Position numbers and translations under genes: made by a program. Shown here piece by piece: positions 51,544 to 63,800 of a stretch of DNA of 64,000 nt (its first letter is position 1; each line of letters begins with the position of its first letter). The notes beneath the pieces are model-generated. The model saw only the letters and a list, made by a program, of their open reading frames with translations. It had not been told where the DNA came from and did no database searches. Source of the DNA: Aphis gossypii. Its lineage: Eukaryota > Arthropoda > Insecta > Hemiptera > Aphididae. The DNA is taken from positions 59,913,213 to 59,977,212 of the forward strand of contig NC_065531.1 of the NCBI RefSeq assembly GCF_020184175.1, written 5' to 3'.

Positions 51544-51564
51544 ATGGATTTCCGATTGACTCAG
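51544..51564 (+). CDS. Candidate first coding exon (seven codons)
   Basis: GCCATGG gives a strong initiation context (G at -3, G at +4). The frame reads MDFRLTQ and ends at ACTCAG|GTAAAC (donor GT at 51565-51566), phase 0. It lies about 310 bases downstream of the TATA candidate. Read-through would give 23 codons before a stop. A possible acceptor at 51626 after TTTTTAACGCGATTTTAG would define a 62-base intron and continue the frame for 21 codons to TGA, but a longer intron into DNA beyond the window is just as likely. The protein is not recognised. Confidence 0.3.
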
Positions 51565-51640
51565 GTAAACATCATTGTCGTAGTAAGCGCGCATCTGTAT
51601 AGCTATTCTTTTTAACGCGATTTTAGACGATCAGCGATTA

Positions 51641-54200
51641 TTACTCACGGAAACCGTGGCGGCCGGACACTGAAAGATTTTTGAGTTGCGTATGACGATT
51701 GGCACTTTAACTATCCGGTGCGCGTGTAATAAAATTACTAATATTTAGATAATTGATCACTAGTGGACCGTAAGCGAAGGATAAAAGGCAAAATCGATAC
51801 TCTATCGGCAATTAATAATTATCCGTGACTGCGTCGTATCTTTTTGAAAATTACAAATATTTGAAGGGACGAGACTTTAAAAGAGTGGTATAAATATTGA
51901 CGTTTCTTTATTCCTATATACTGTTTGTACTTAGATTCTGTAGTACCTAATTTTCCCAAGTGTTAATGACTTAATTATTTAAAAGACAATTCATGCGCGT
52001 CACTATTCGTAAGTAAATTAGGAAATAAAAGACAATTTTAAATTATTACAATTTTTTTTTTTTTTTAATATTCATAAACTCACTACCTATTCTAAATTAT
52101 TTTATTATTGAATACGTATATAGTTCATTTTAACAGCTAAGAAGACCAAATTAATAAAATCATTGTATTTTACTATTTTAAAAAATAATGTCTAATTAAT
52201 AATAAAATAATTCATATTCCTATAAATATGTATTTCTTAACATCTATCATTATATTGTAACATGCAACGTACACTTATTTAGTTTATAACCGTGAGATAG
52301 AAATTTTTAGATCCAAAGAAATGTACACTTTATCAATACATTAATCATTGCAGTTTTGCTTATTAATTATAATAATACAATATTATATACTGTTTTATAT
52401 TCATAGTACATATATAATATATATATTATATATATTTTTTTTTTTATTAAAATTTGTATTGTTCATTCGGTCTAATTAAGCTATTTATGTTATTTATGTT
52501 AAATACACAGTTTTTAAGAATCATTTCTTAGTAATTCTATTTAGTGAGTAGTTAGTAAGTCAAGAAAAGCTATGTAATAAAAATGCAATATTTTAAATCA
52601 GATAAATGGTAATGTGTCTAGAACGGAATATTTTCTTAATCGCACAGATCTCATTTCCGCTTTCGAGCGTGACTTATCCTTTTATAATGGTACTTATTAC
52701 CATCGTAGGTAATTTGGTTTGTTGACAAATGTTTGAATTACAACTTATTAAAATAATAACGATAGTATCAGATAAGGTTGTTTAAATAATAACTTTATTA
52801 TTATTATATATCGAATGGATATTCAATACTTAGAAAGGAATAATAAAATGTATTTGTTACGGCTATTTCTAACGATTTTAATGGTTAATACAAATTTAAA
52901 TTTGTTTTACGACTGTACCAGACATAACAAAACAAATATCTCTCTTTACCATATATTATCTTGACTAATATTAAGATACAATATATTAATAAGGTATTTA
53001 GAAAATATTTATTTAAATTATGTTTACAGTACGAGTACTATATTATTTTGAACTTAAACTTTGATGCTGCGTTATTAAGAAAGTTATTGGTAGTAAAATT
53101 AATACTTAAAAGGATATCATAAACCAAGAAAAATAATATTTGGCAACCACATTATATATATATTATATTTATAATGTTTATATATATTAATGCAACATAA
53201 TACATTCAATATGAACCAATAGGACGTATGGACCTTTGTATCTGGGTTATAAGAAAATGAGACTATTATTTTTTTGCCTCAGGCTTTGAGCTAAATCATA
53301 GGAATAGCAGTTTCAGTTGCCAAAGTATCAAAATAAAATAATAAAATATGAAACATTGTTTATTTTGTTATTAGTTTTATGAATTTTTAATCCAGAAAAA
53401 TATTGTTATTTGAGATAGATTATTCATCAAAAATTTACTTCTTACTACATTGATCATATTTTAATAAAAAGTAGATCATATAATTTTATGTTAAGATGTT
53501 TTCCCCATTTATATATATTTAGAATTGCTTACATTAAAAAGTAATTATTATAAAAGTTTACGTATATGTTGTGTCATGTGTTGCAAATACTTATTATATA
53601 TACTATATACATAATATATTATTAAATTGCATTATTTTTTAATACGTAAAGTTATAATATAATATAATATTATTTTATTAACAATAAATCATATTTTTAG
53701 TTTACATAATTTTCTTATCTTACTGTATAATATTTTATTTATGAATGACACAAATCGTTCCCACAACTTCTAATATGGTGATTAAAATTAAATTTAAGTG
53801 TAGTTTATAAGTCTTACTTAGTGCAATGATTACAAATCATAATATTTTTATCACAGAAATTGTATTCCATCGTATGCTGAATTTTTTTTTTTTTTGAACT
53901 GATAAGCACTGAAAGAAATAATATGACGGTTTTTTAAAGGAAGTTGTCGTTTTAAAATCAGAAATCACACACTCCCTACTAACTTGTATCAATACTACAA
54001 TGGTTATAAACGATAATAACAGAATAGGTATGAGGGGAATATGTGTCTCATTGGAAAATATTCAATCACACTCATTCGCTTTGTTACCTCAGTCGTCATC
54101 AGGGGGAAAACTTGTCGTATTAGCTGGAGCTGCCGAGTAGCATACAAAATAAGGGTAGTATAGTGGTTTTCTTTCTTCTTTTACTCTATACTCTATTATT
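51641..54200. other. AT-rich non-coding DNA
   Basis: Apart from its first 100 bases, this is strongly AT-rich and nothing gene-like is seen. A 21-base minus-strand exon is conceivable at 51649-51669 (acceptor AATCTTTCAG, donor TCC|GTGAGT), but it is too short to support. Confidence 0.6.
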
Positions 54201-54227
54201 ATTATTTTTTGTTGCCATACCGTCTGG

Positions 54228-54581
54228 TTGTTTTCCATTTCGTTTCCCGTAATTTGCCATTCACGAAATAATCAACAATCGGGGGTTGTTTTCTGCGATT
54301 CCATCGCCGGATATACTACCGCACGAGCTGAGTCAGGTCACGTTCTTCCGGCTTTCCAGTCGAAAAATCACAACTCTTCTATGTGCGTATATACATGTAC
54401 AATGAAACCCGTTCTTCCGTCGCGTATTATATCGATCATGTTATTATTGCGCGCACGTATAATTAATGGGCGAACGTCGTCATTTTCGGTCTCCTCAGGG
54501 CTTCGGGCCAATCATCTGGTGTGGGATTGCCAGAATGTGTCTCGTCTATACTCCACACTACCGGACTGGGTTGGCGAATAA
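54228..54581 (+). CDS. Unrecognised 117-codon open frame
   Basis: The frame opens at a TTG. Its first ATG gives about 66 codons starting MCVYTCTMKPVLPSRIIS and ending in LYSTLPDWVGE before TAA. The patch is G+C-richer than its flanks. The residue mix is diverse but shows no signal peptide, repeat or domain that I know. No splice donor or promoter was placed. It could be a coding fragment, a transposon relic or a chance frame. Confidence 0.14.
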   Translation: MFSISFPVICHSRNNQQSGVVFCDSIAGYTTARAESGHVLPAFQSKNHNSSMCVYTCTMKPVLPSRIISIMLLLRARIINGRTSSFSVSSGLRANHLVWDCQNVSRLYSTLPDWVGE

Positions 54582-54599
54582 TGATCGTGCAGAATAGAA

Positions 54600-57500
54600 A
54601 GCTGCCGTAATAGTGTTATTAATACAATGTTATTTGCAAAAAAAAAAATCACTCTTTTAAACTGTGTTGAACTTTGAAAGATTTCGTTTTATAAATAATC
54701 GACAGATGGACCGTGGGCAAAATGATTTTCTATTCAATGTTCTACAAACCATTAATCGCTATTTAAATTGTGGTAAACTTATACTACATATCTATCTAAA
54801 TATTTTTTGCATATGTATGTATAACTATACATATACCTATACCTAGCCCATATATAATATTATTTATTATGTTATACATGTATATATAATTTATAGATAC
54901 GTATATCTAGAAGTATTAGGAGTATTTACATGTAAACGTTTACGTATGTTACAATTTAAATTTCGTATTAGGATTCTTACATGTATATACTGTAAAACAT
55001 AGATTGGGTATTTGTATTCCCCCGCCCCCTCTTCGTATATTACACATTTTTGGCAAACATGAAAAAATAAAATTCATGTTCGTTTCTAAATTTTAATACA
55101 AAAAAAAAAATGTATTGAAATTTTAAATTAGCTTAAAGGTACTATTAAATGTTATAATAATACTTATAACCAGTTTAAAAATTAATCATCAACACCTAGA
55201 GTAAGAGCTATTATTTATTATGTTCAATGATAATATTTTAAACTCGTGAAACTCATATTTTTTCAACGATTTAAGGAAACATACTATAAATTGTATATCA
55301 AGTATATTAAACAGTTAGTTTTTAGTTTATATCTATTTAAACATTTTTGAGAAAAATATTCACACATAATCATCAACTACTTAAAAGAAAGGAAGATAAC
55401 CTTTCTCTTATACAGTAGATTTCGAGTGAATCTCATCGTTGAGGATTGTAATGAATGTGTTAAATTTAAATTTAATGATGAATAATTGCATAGGAAAAAT
55501 GATTCAAAGCTAAGTCAGTCTATATTTTATGAATATCTATAATGTTATGTTATTAAATTAATTTTACTTTTAATAATATGGTGGGTTGAATTAATTTTTA
55601 AGAAAACATTTCATTTTATTGCCTTCATAAATCATAATAATATACGTTAAAAGTTTCAAGTTATCATGATTCATGAATAATATTTACAAAATGTTTAATA
55701 TTCTTTGTTTGAGTATCTAATTTCATCCAAATGTGAATTTAAAATATTAATAAATTTTTTTTATAAATATTATAAGATTTTTTGATTACTCAGTGAACTA
55801 AATATTTATGAGAAATGTTATATTATATTTTAAATGTTTAGCTATAAAAAGATGTACGTTTAATAAATATTTTTTAATCGCAGAATTATTTAAAATTATT
55901 CGTAATTTTATAGAAATATCAATAATTGTGATTTATTAAGAAACTTGTATTAAATTGTTTAATATGTAGATTTTTTAATTATATATTGACCCAATCGTAA
56001 TTGTTTTTATTAAAATGTATAGAAAAAAAATCATTTAAATTGTTTATTAATAGCTCAAAAAGGTCGATATATTTAGAAAGATATTCCATATGACGTATGG
56101 ACTAATAATTTAAATAATTGATAAAAATTTCATGATTCTTTGGTACTTTGTTTCCAAAATAAATAAAAAAAAAAACAGTTTTCTTGAATATTTGTACAAC
56201 ATAAAAATTCTGTTTTTCTCAATTTTTTGGACTCTTTTATTTTTTACCATCCCAAAGGAACTAGTTTCAATTTGCTACTAGAAACTACCACTAAATTTAA
56301 AAATCAAAACATTTTTACTACCCTCAAAAATTGCAAATTCGATAAACAAACTTAAGGATATTACAAAAAATGTTTAAATGATGCACGTCATAGAAAATTC
56401 ATTATATTCAGAGCGAAGCAATGAATATAAAACCACAAACAATATGTACTCATGTACTTTTTCGTGATACTAAAATATTTGTTTTTGAGCGTATTATAAA
56501 ATTATTCAGTCAAACGCATTATTTATGACGGTTTCACAAAGAATACAGTTAGAATAATAATTGTGATTGACACATTCGATTCAATGTTAAATAGGTAATT
56601 GCTGTATGCTGAATATAATTTTTAACATGAAATCACATTTTTATAACATATTACACGATATTACTGATATTAACGTATCAGTATATCACAGGACCGATTA
56701 TAATAAGAGTGATGCAGGTTACGGCCACTTTATATTATACCGTCAAACATTGTTTAGCAGTTAACGAAACGTCTTGACCACTGAAAATTGACAGTTTTGA
56801 ATTCTGTGCGTGTTTAGTACACCTGTAATGTAATGTGATTCATTCAATCGACGATTTTACACCATCAATCACGTAATCGCGTTGTTAATAGTAAATTGTT
56901 TTTAATAGCCAGTTATATAAATACTAAATTTGTCATTTGTTACGTGAGAATTTAAACCATTGCGGGTACCTATGACGCGTATTTTCTTTCATTGTAAAAC
57001 CATATTATGTATTTATGCTGTTTAATTTAATTTTGATGTATAATTTGTCGCCCATGCAATAACATGGGTTATTATATGTTCTATTAATTAAAAGTAAACG
57101 ACACGCAGCCATTTAGTATATATTATTATAGGTATATATTGTACTATACTCACGTGTATTATTATTACATTTATGTATAGTTACTTATACCGGATTTCTC
57201 TCGACCACCGAATAACGCGCTGTACACAGTATTTCACTATTATTATTCTTATTATTATTTTAATTTAGTCGTCTTCCCGTAGACATATGTTCACGGACTG
57301 TAAATCGAAACGTTTTGTACGCGGCACAAAACGATATGCCAAAATGAATGGATGAATACAATTATTATAAAAACGTAATTACACAGATATATATATGCGC
57401 GGTACCTATCTAACTAGTTTATAATAGTTATTATACGCTCTTCTTATCATTAACGTCTATCATTACGCACGTGCATTAATACACCGAACATAATAGTTTG

Positions 57501-58000
57501 TGTAACGTTACGCGTATGTTGGCTAGCTGCTGGTTGCCATAAATGTATTATCGTACACGCACAAATTAGTATACGATATATTATAATATAGCGAACATAA
57601 AAAATGTCGACCATTGACGAGAACAACAATGGACTTGCGACGAAATTTGTACACGGTTTCAGGAGAGCTGAATCATTTGAAATCTACACTTGTGCATTGA
57701 TGCATACATAATACATGTATCACAACGGTGGCTAGGGGTACGCACTTACACGCTCTAGTTTCGTATTATCGGCGCGAACCCAGTTGAGCATTAACAGAAA
57801 ATTGTGAGCAAAATCTATCGTTGGTACAGGAGAATATAAAATATAACGTCATCTCACGATATTATTATTTGTATTGTTAAACTTGCAGGTCGTTTTGCGT
57901 TTGTGTGAATAAAGCCGATTTTTATTTACAGTGCACCGTAAGTGATAGTCTTTAGACTGTGACTGTAATATTATGTGCGACGAGTTTCGTACAAATTAGC
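54600..58000. other. AT-rich non-coding DNA
   Basis: No gene is supported. 55.0-56.7 kb is extremely AT-rich. A run of C residues near 55020 recalls the C-rich ends of hAT elements, but no inverted partner was found. At 57748-57790 on the minus strand a 14-codon ATG frame meets a CGT|GTAAGT donor, which I consider too weak to call. Confidence 0.6.
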
Positions 58001-58004
58001 ACAG

Positions 58005-58051
58005 ATGGACTTTGGCGAAGACACCTCTCATCCCCCCCCCCTAAAAGGCAG
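58005..58051 (+). CDS. Weak exon candidate
   Basis: ATGG at 58005 opens MDFGEDTSHPPPLKG and ends at GGCAG|GTAATA (phase 2). CACAG immediately before the ATG could instead be an acceptor, though its pyrimidine tract is poor. Three proline codons come from a C9 run at 58032-58040, which argues for caution. Confidence 0.1.
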
Positions 58052-58938
58052 GTAATAGCACCGTACCGCGTAAATAGTCGTAAATTGGCAAAATTAATTA
58101 CCCGGTATGCGATTATCCTCAAATCGCGTTCTGACTATAATACCTACCTATATATACTTGCCTCTTACCAACAACGTCGGCGTATCGTATTATTATAATA
58201 TATACAGATGGGTACCCACTGCGGTGCACATCAAGAAAGGTTTCTCTCGCTCGGTAATAATACTCGTATATTATCAATCGATCAATCGTAGGCACTTTGC
58301 ATGGTAAATATATACATTGTTGCACCATCGATGATAATATATAATACGGTAAAAGTGTCGTTTGCCATAAGTAAAATATTATATACATAAATTCATATAC
58401 ATATATACCGGTATAATTGACAGTACACATGTCACATCAATCATCGCGGAGCAGTACAAAAACGTTTCAGCACCGATTTCCGCGACGATTATTATTTCCT
58501 TTTTTTTTTAGAAAATGTAAGTAAGTACAACACAAGAATATTCATAAAAAATGATTACGACGTGAAAATTATTTATCAATGCCTGCTATGTCCACGGCGA
58601 AGGATTTTAAGGGAGATTTTTAATAGGAGACATATTATATAATATCTAGTTTATACGCTTTATAGGTATTCTTATTCATTTACTAATAGAAAATAGCTAA
58701 AATTATTTAAAATGTTCTCGTTTATTACTTAACCAGAAAAAAAATCACAAATTGAATACTATCTGTAGATTTAGATATACTAATAAACTATATATTGTGT
58801 TAATCGTAATATTTTACTAGCTATCATTTCAAAAACTTGAAATAAAGAAAATCGTATATATTATAGAAGAAAGTCCGAGTAGCAGAACCACCATTACTTA
58901 TACTCCTCCTCACTGTATTTGGTTGTTGATGCCATCGC
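58052..58938. other. Non-coding DNA
   Basis: A minus-strand frame of 103 codons (58119-58430) is rich in I and Y and overlaps a 66-codon plus-strand frame. No domain or splice signal supports either. Confidence 0.55.
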
Positions 58939-59307
58939 TTACAACGCAATGCCGACAAATCGAACTGTCTCGTGTTCGCGTCGTCGGTCGTTGTCATCGA
59001 ATTTTCCGGGAAAACATATTATTTTTCGTGTAATGTAAATGGCAAACGTTCTATACAATGATTTGCACCCACCTAGTTTATGTACACGTGCAATTCGTGT
59101 ATACGTGTCTACGTACGACACGTGAGAGGTCATCCCCCGAGAGCGGACGTGCAATTTACAAACTTCGACGGAGTAGGCGGCCGCCGCCGCGATAATCGCA
59201 ACGGTGACAGTTTTCTTTTGCTGACCTCGGGAATGGAAAAACCCCGTGAAAGGATATTCCACTGAAATATTTTCCAAACGCTGAAATTTCGTTTCGATCG
59301 TGGTCAT
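58939..59307 (-). CDS. Longest ATG-to-stop frame in the window, 122 codons
   Basis: The ATG at 59307 opens MTTIETKFQRLENISVEYPF. A poly-alanine run (from GCG/GCC codons near 59175-59190) follows, then a basic, mixed tail containing KFDDNDRRREHETVRF before TAA at 58939. The DNA is CpG-rich. I recognise no domain. Upstream on the same strand is a well-formed start exon (59387-59435). If that exon splices to the CAG ending at 59281, a different frame of this region is used and this ATG falls inside the intron. So the two models compete. Confidence 0.2.
   Translation of the reverse strand: MTTIETKFQRLENISVEYPFTGFFHSRGQQKKTVTVAIIAAAAAYSVEVCKLHVRSRGMTSHVSYVDTYTRIARVHKLGGCKSLYRTFAIYITRKIICFPGKFDDNDRRREHETVRFVGIAL
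59130..59280 (-). CDS. Candidate second exon, alternative frame
   Basis: After the acceptor AAATTTCAG (ending at 59281) the frame set by the start exon at 59387-59435 continues for 49 more codons, beginning VWKIFQWNILSRGF, passing a basic, proline-rich SRRRPPTPSKF and ending at TGA (59130-59132). The spliced product would be about 60 residues. The 106-base intron begins GTAAGTGAG and ends TTTCAG, a normal insect size. A second possible acceptor lies at 59262. No family is recognised. Extra donors inside the exon (GAG|GTCAGC) would allow further splicing. Confidence 0.2.
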
Positions 59308-59386
59308 CGTTAAATTTGTTTTACAAATAAATCATGATAAAACATGTCTTTATTATGCTTATACAAATACCGATACTCTCACTTAC

Positions 59387-59435
59387 CGATTCGAGTTCAT
59401 CATCTCAACCTTATGCATTGTTGTATTTTAATTGA
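59387..59435 (-). CDS. Candidate exon carrying a start codon
   Basis: On the minus strand ATATTTTTTCAG is followed by 17 leader bases, an ATG at 59418 with A at -3, ten codons (MHKVEMMNSN) and two further bases before TCG|GTAAGTGAG. Acceptor, initiation context and donor are all strong and lie within 49 bases, the best such combination on this strand. All three frames upstream of the ATG are closed, as expected of a leader. The 5' exon would lie at higher coordinates. The downstream partner may be at 59280 or much further left. The gene is not recognised. Confidence 0.3.
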
Positions 59436-59439
59436 CTGA

Positions 59440-60748
59440 AAAAATATGGTTTATATTATATCATAAGAATAGTGCTTGTCGTAGACCTTTTGCTATGTAT
59501 TCATAATATTATCGTTTGTCCGATCTTGGGTCTTTTGGACACAGTTTAGAATTACTGAATAGCAACGATTTGTCATTATTTTGAGGTCTAAAATGTGGCA
59601 AAAAAAAAAAAAAAAAAATGTTATAAAAATAAAAGTCTGATGTTGGAGTATTACGTTCGAAAATCTGTTAATCGGACACATCTCGTATGTTTGCTACACG
59701 CCACTGAGTTTTAGTTTTTACGTCTGACTAAAACAGTAACGATTAAATAATATATTGGTTGAACGGTTTACTCGTATGTGATAGGTTATAATCGTTGTAT
59801 TTCTTTTCACTTCTAAGATTTTGTGAATATTACGTACTAATTCAAATTTATTTTCATAATATTCTATTATTAGAAATTATAATAACGTTGTTTATGTAGT
59901 TAAGTTTGTATCGTAATAATATAAACCTATACGTATAATGTATTTCAACTCGGGTTTAAATTTGTATTTTTTTTTTTATTTGTAAACAATTCATTAACAA
60001 TCTTGCTCGTAATATCAATTATCAAAATATCGTTTTGTAAATCTTTTGTTCTTTGACGTCAAAGAATATCCATGCAGGCATCGTATTATAATCCAGGTAC
60101 TTTCTTGTTAATTCTATCGTTACTCGCGATTTTCACGATATCTTCCTCTGATTTCTTTAATGTATTGCTCTCAGAAGAAAACGAGAGAAGATAACGAAAA
60201 TAATACATCGGTGTATTACATTGCATTTGCGTTTAACGTGCTTTTAATTATTTAGCGCGTTGCGTTTGAAATATCTAAAAGATCACGCGTGTATATAATA
60301 CGTATGTATGTGTGTAGAATACCTATCTTTGTATGGTATTCATGTATAATCCGATAACTTTAGAATTAATTAAATTTAATAATCATATAGTTATAACCAT
60401 TAAAATCACCCAATTAAAATCGTACCGATATTATTTCAAGAAATTACGATTATAACGCACTGGAATGATATTCACCGTAGACCTTATATAGGTAAGTTAT
60501 TGTTCAACTGATTGTACGATCGATCCATACAGATAATATACACAGTAATAAAACATGGCTTAGTTTAGGAGTTAAACTCCTATAATTAAAATATGTAATA
60601 CCGCGTGTTACCCAACGATACTTAAAATATTATTGAACATTTATTATCACGCGTTTTTAACAGTTTCATTCAATATCCAACACGACGGATCATACTACAG
60701 ATTGTTGTTTAAATAATAGTATAACTCTCGTTTTACGCGCTTGGACCG
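59440..60748. other. AT-rich non-coding DNA, possible 5' region of a minus-strand gene
   Basis: Nothing gene-like is firm. An A18 run is near 59602. TATAG|GTAAGT at 60487 is a perfect-looking plus-strand donor preceded by a 28-codon open frame, but no acceptor was found. A short palindrome lies at 60566-60582. Confidence 0.55.
60566..60582. repeat. Short palindrome, 8-bp arms
   Basis: TAGGAGTT and AACTCCTA flank a single A. The two arms are exact reverse complements. Confidence 0.6.
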
Positions 60749-60886
60749 ATGGAAAAGCGATGGGAACCGCACGCATTACAACTATACACTGTACAGATGA
60801 GTCGTCGTGATATTTTATCGATCGTATTGTTTTTCTATAATCGAAGCTGTTTACGGACTCGAAAATATGTATTACAAAAAAAATAA
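60749..60886 (+). CDS. Unrecognised 45-codon small ORF
   Basis: ATG to TAA, beginning MEKRWEPHALQLYTVQMSRR, with a short hydrophobic segment and a basic C-terminus. It lies in a mildly CpG-rich patch. The residue mix is plausible, but nothing identifies it. Confidence 0.1.
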   Translation: MEKRWEPHALQLYTVQMSRRDILSIVLFFYNRSCLRTRKYVLQKK

Positions 60887-63800
60887 TAATAACAAACGTC
60901 TATAGTCGACCGTTCAAATAGAAATCTGTAGTTGTCGTAAGACAATGCGCTAAGAATTATTTTTGCATTCTCCGTGCAATTCTAATTACTTATACACGTA
61001 TGTGTGTATATATGTAAATTCCATTCCTATTATGACGGTCGCGTTTTCTCTCATTTCACATGCATCTTCGAACAATGTTACATACTTGTGTTTTTTATGT
61101 TCATTCTTTTTTTTTTTTTTTTTTTTTAAATAATAATAATAATAACAAACCGAAAATATATTATTTATTGCATTCAACCTCTATTGATATTCAAGCGACG
61201 CTTTAGATGCTTTTCGTCGATATAATAATTTATATAAGTCCTCTCGGGCGTTTTGTACACGGACTCGACTTGTACGAATAGATGTCGATAGGAGGCGATC
61301 GCGAGTATGCAATACTTCAAAATTCGATATGTGATTAGAATAATAAACAATAATATTATGACACTGCAGTTATACAATACCATTATTGTTACTTACGAGT
61401 ATACTCTTCTGCCACAATGAGAAACCATGACCGAATAAGATTGGTTTTCATATATTGTACATGTACATAAACGCATAATATTTGTACACAATATATAAAT
61501 TACGATTTTTGTGATTAAAAAGTTACCCCACACCCACGCATTATTACTATCTAATTTATTATAGTATCTAATTTAAATTATAATATATGGTTTAGCTTCG
61601 GTATAGTAATGATAGTAATAATATTATTGTAATGTGGTCATTCGTGTTGTTTGCCGTAATACTGAAAAATATACAAAAAAAATTCAGTGAAAAATGTAGG
61701 TACATCTATGTAAAGTGTGATTCGTAATCACGAGTAGGTTTGCCCCCTCCCCTGATATTTTGATTTATGAAATTATTAATATTATACATAATATTTTCAG
61801 TTATTTAGATTTTATAACTGCTCACTATTTAAGGATTATGCTATGGCAAATTTGTTGAAGTTGATATCAGTTATATATTTTATTGCATAATAATATTATA
61901 ATATTATACTATAATATAGTATGTTATACTAATATAGTTAAATAATACTAAAAAAAAAGTCTCAATCGAAATTTAAAATAGAAGTAATATTGCATGCGAT
62001 AAATTTGTAGTTATTACAATTATATTAAAATTATTATAGCTTCTAAATATTCCAAGTCCATTATCCTTTAACACAAAGTTACACAACCTAAAAACTACCC
62101 GTTCAAATTTAAATTTAAATACATTAATAAACATTGAATAAAAAAATAATAATAATCTGCCTATCGATATAAAAGAAAATAAATTGATATTCATTAGAAT
62201 AAATAAGTTATTGTAACTTTTTGCCATAGGATATATCTTTAATGGTAAAGTACATTTATACATTTGAAAATTTGTCTTTTAGATTTTAAGTATACTGAAA
62301 AATGTAAAAGATCCGAAATTAAATAAATAAGTTGTTAAAGGCCACAAGTGTATACAAAAACTATATTATAATAATATTATCGTTAATCGTGAAGTATTTT
62401 GATATACCTATTTATAGCATTCTTGTCATTGCAATCAAATTACATCCAATTGTCAGTAAATGCACAATGTTTATTTATTATTTATTATTTATTATTCTTG
62501 CTCCCTTATTTCTTATTGAAATACTTATTATTATTGTCGTTTTTCAATAAGGTCAATATTATTGTAACACGCACGATTTTTTGAAGATATTATTATTATC
62601 GTATTTGTAGAACATATTAATTGTACCCTCGTCCATAACATAATAATACGAAAGAAATAAACTATTTTAATACTGACTTGGACATGATTGGTTATCATAA
62701 TTTAACACAAATAACATGCCACGTTTTAAAATAACCACAATTATTTACTTTGGTAAACATATGTAAAACTGTACTTCAATCGCACCCGTTTATTATATAT
62801 AAGTCGTATTTTTTAGGATTAAATCAACAAAGTACAATGTACGTTTTACATATATTCCGCGTTATGTACATTGGAGTTTAATTTCTGGTACCTAGGTACT
62901 TAACTTTTATATAATATAATATAATAATATTATTGTTGCATTTTATTGTCATAAAAAAAAAAAAAAAACGATTCCTTATTGTCAAAACGTAAATAATTTT
63001 GTCCAATGGTTATTATTCAGTGATTATTTGATTATTTCTATCAATTTTTTTCTCCACGTCAACGAACAATCGATGTTAACTCTCGGGGCCGTTTACGTGA
63101 TTCGGGTCGCTAAATGTAGAGTGTACAACTGTAAGCATATAATATGTCCTATCGTGGTGGAGCATTATTATTGTGCAATGAATTGGAAATCCAGTTATTA
63201 TTATTTGACTTAAAGTCCGCGTTATAATCAAATTATTCATTTTTTTTTTTAATTTTCGTGTTATTCTATTATTACAAAAATCAAGTTGTAAGTTTTTAGT
63301 TTTAGTTTTAGTTTGTTCAACAAACCGTAACAGTTTTTAACGTTTTAATTATTTTATCGAACAATAGTAATTGAGTGCAATTATTAGTAAAAAATCTAGT
63401 AAATTATTGAGAGCTGGCTCGCACACAAAGTAGTATTAAAGAGAAAAATAATAAGCGATTACAAAATCTAAAACTAAATTTTACAAAGCAATTTTTTAAT
63501 AAATATACTTTTAATAAGTTATTTTTTTCGAATGCGGTAAATCCAATTTTGGCATTTGATTCCGAAAACGTATTTTGTATTTTGAAGTCCATAAATCAAT
63601 AATAATAAAAAGAAACAGAAAGACTTTCTAATAGGATGGCATTGTACTTATAGATACACAAATATAACGGTATCGTGTGTAATTCTCCAAATTTTGGTGG
63701 CATCAGTTAAACGTATATGACTTGCTTATTTACTGTGTAAACGATTTAGAAATCATGTGAATTCGAAATAATACATTATGATAACGTGTACCAACATTAT

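Larger units (their letters stand above)
50610..51640. other. Largest CpG-rich block of the window
   Basis: About 1 kb is markedly G+C- and CpG-rich compared with its flanks, open in many frames on both strands (up to 118 codons), and contains TATA box, leader, ATG and donor in order on the plus strand. The long overlapping frames (50632-50916, 50855-51211 and their minus-strand counterparts) have no recognisable domains. I explain them by stop-codon depletion in CpG-rich DNA. This is the best promoter/first-exon candidate in the window. Confidence 0.5.

Noticed and set aside
51649..51669. 21-base minus-strand microexon between TTTCAG and GTGAGT
   Set aside because: Donor has C at -1 and 21 bases are too few to judge coding. 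It overlaps the plus-strand promoter block.
63294..63312. TTTTAG repeats as telomere-like
   Set aside because: Only about three units, and not the insect TTAGG repeat.
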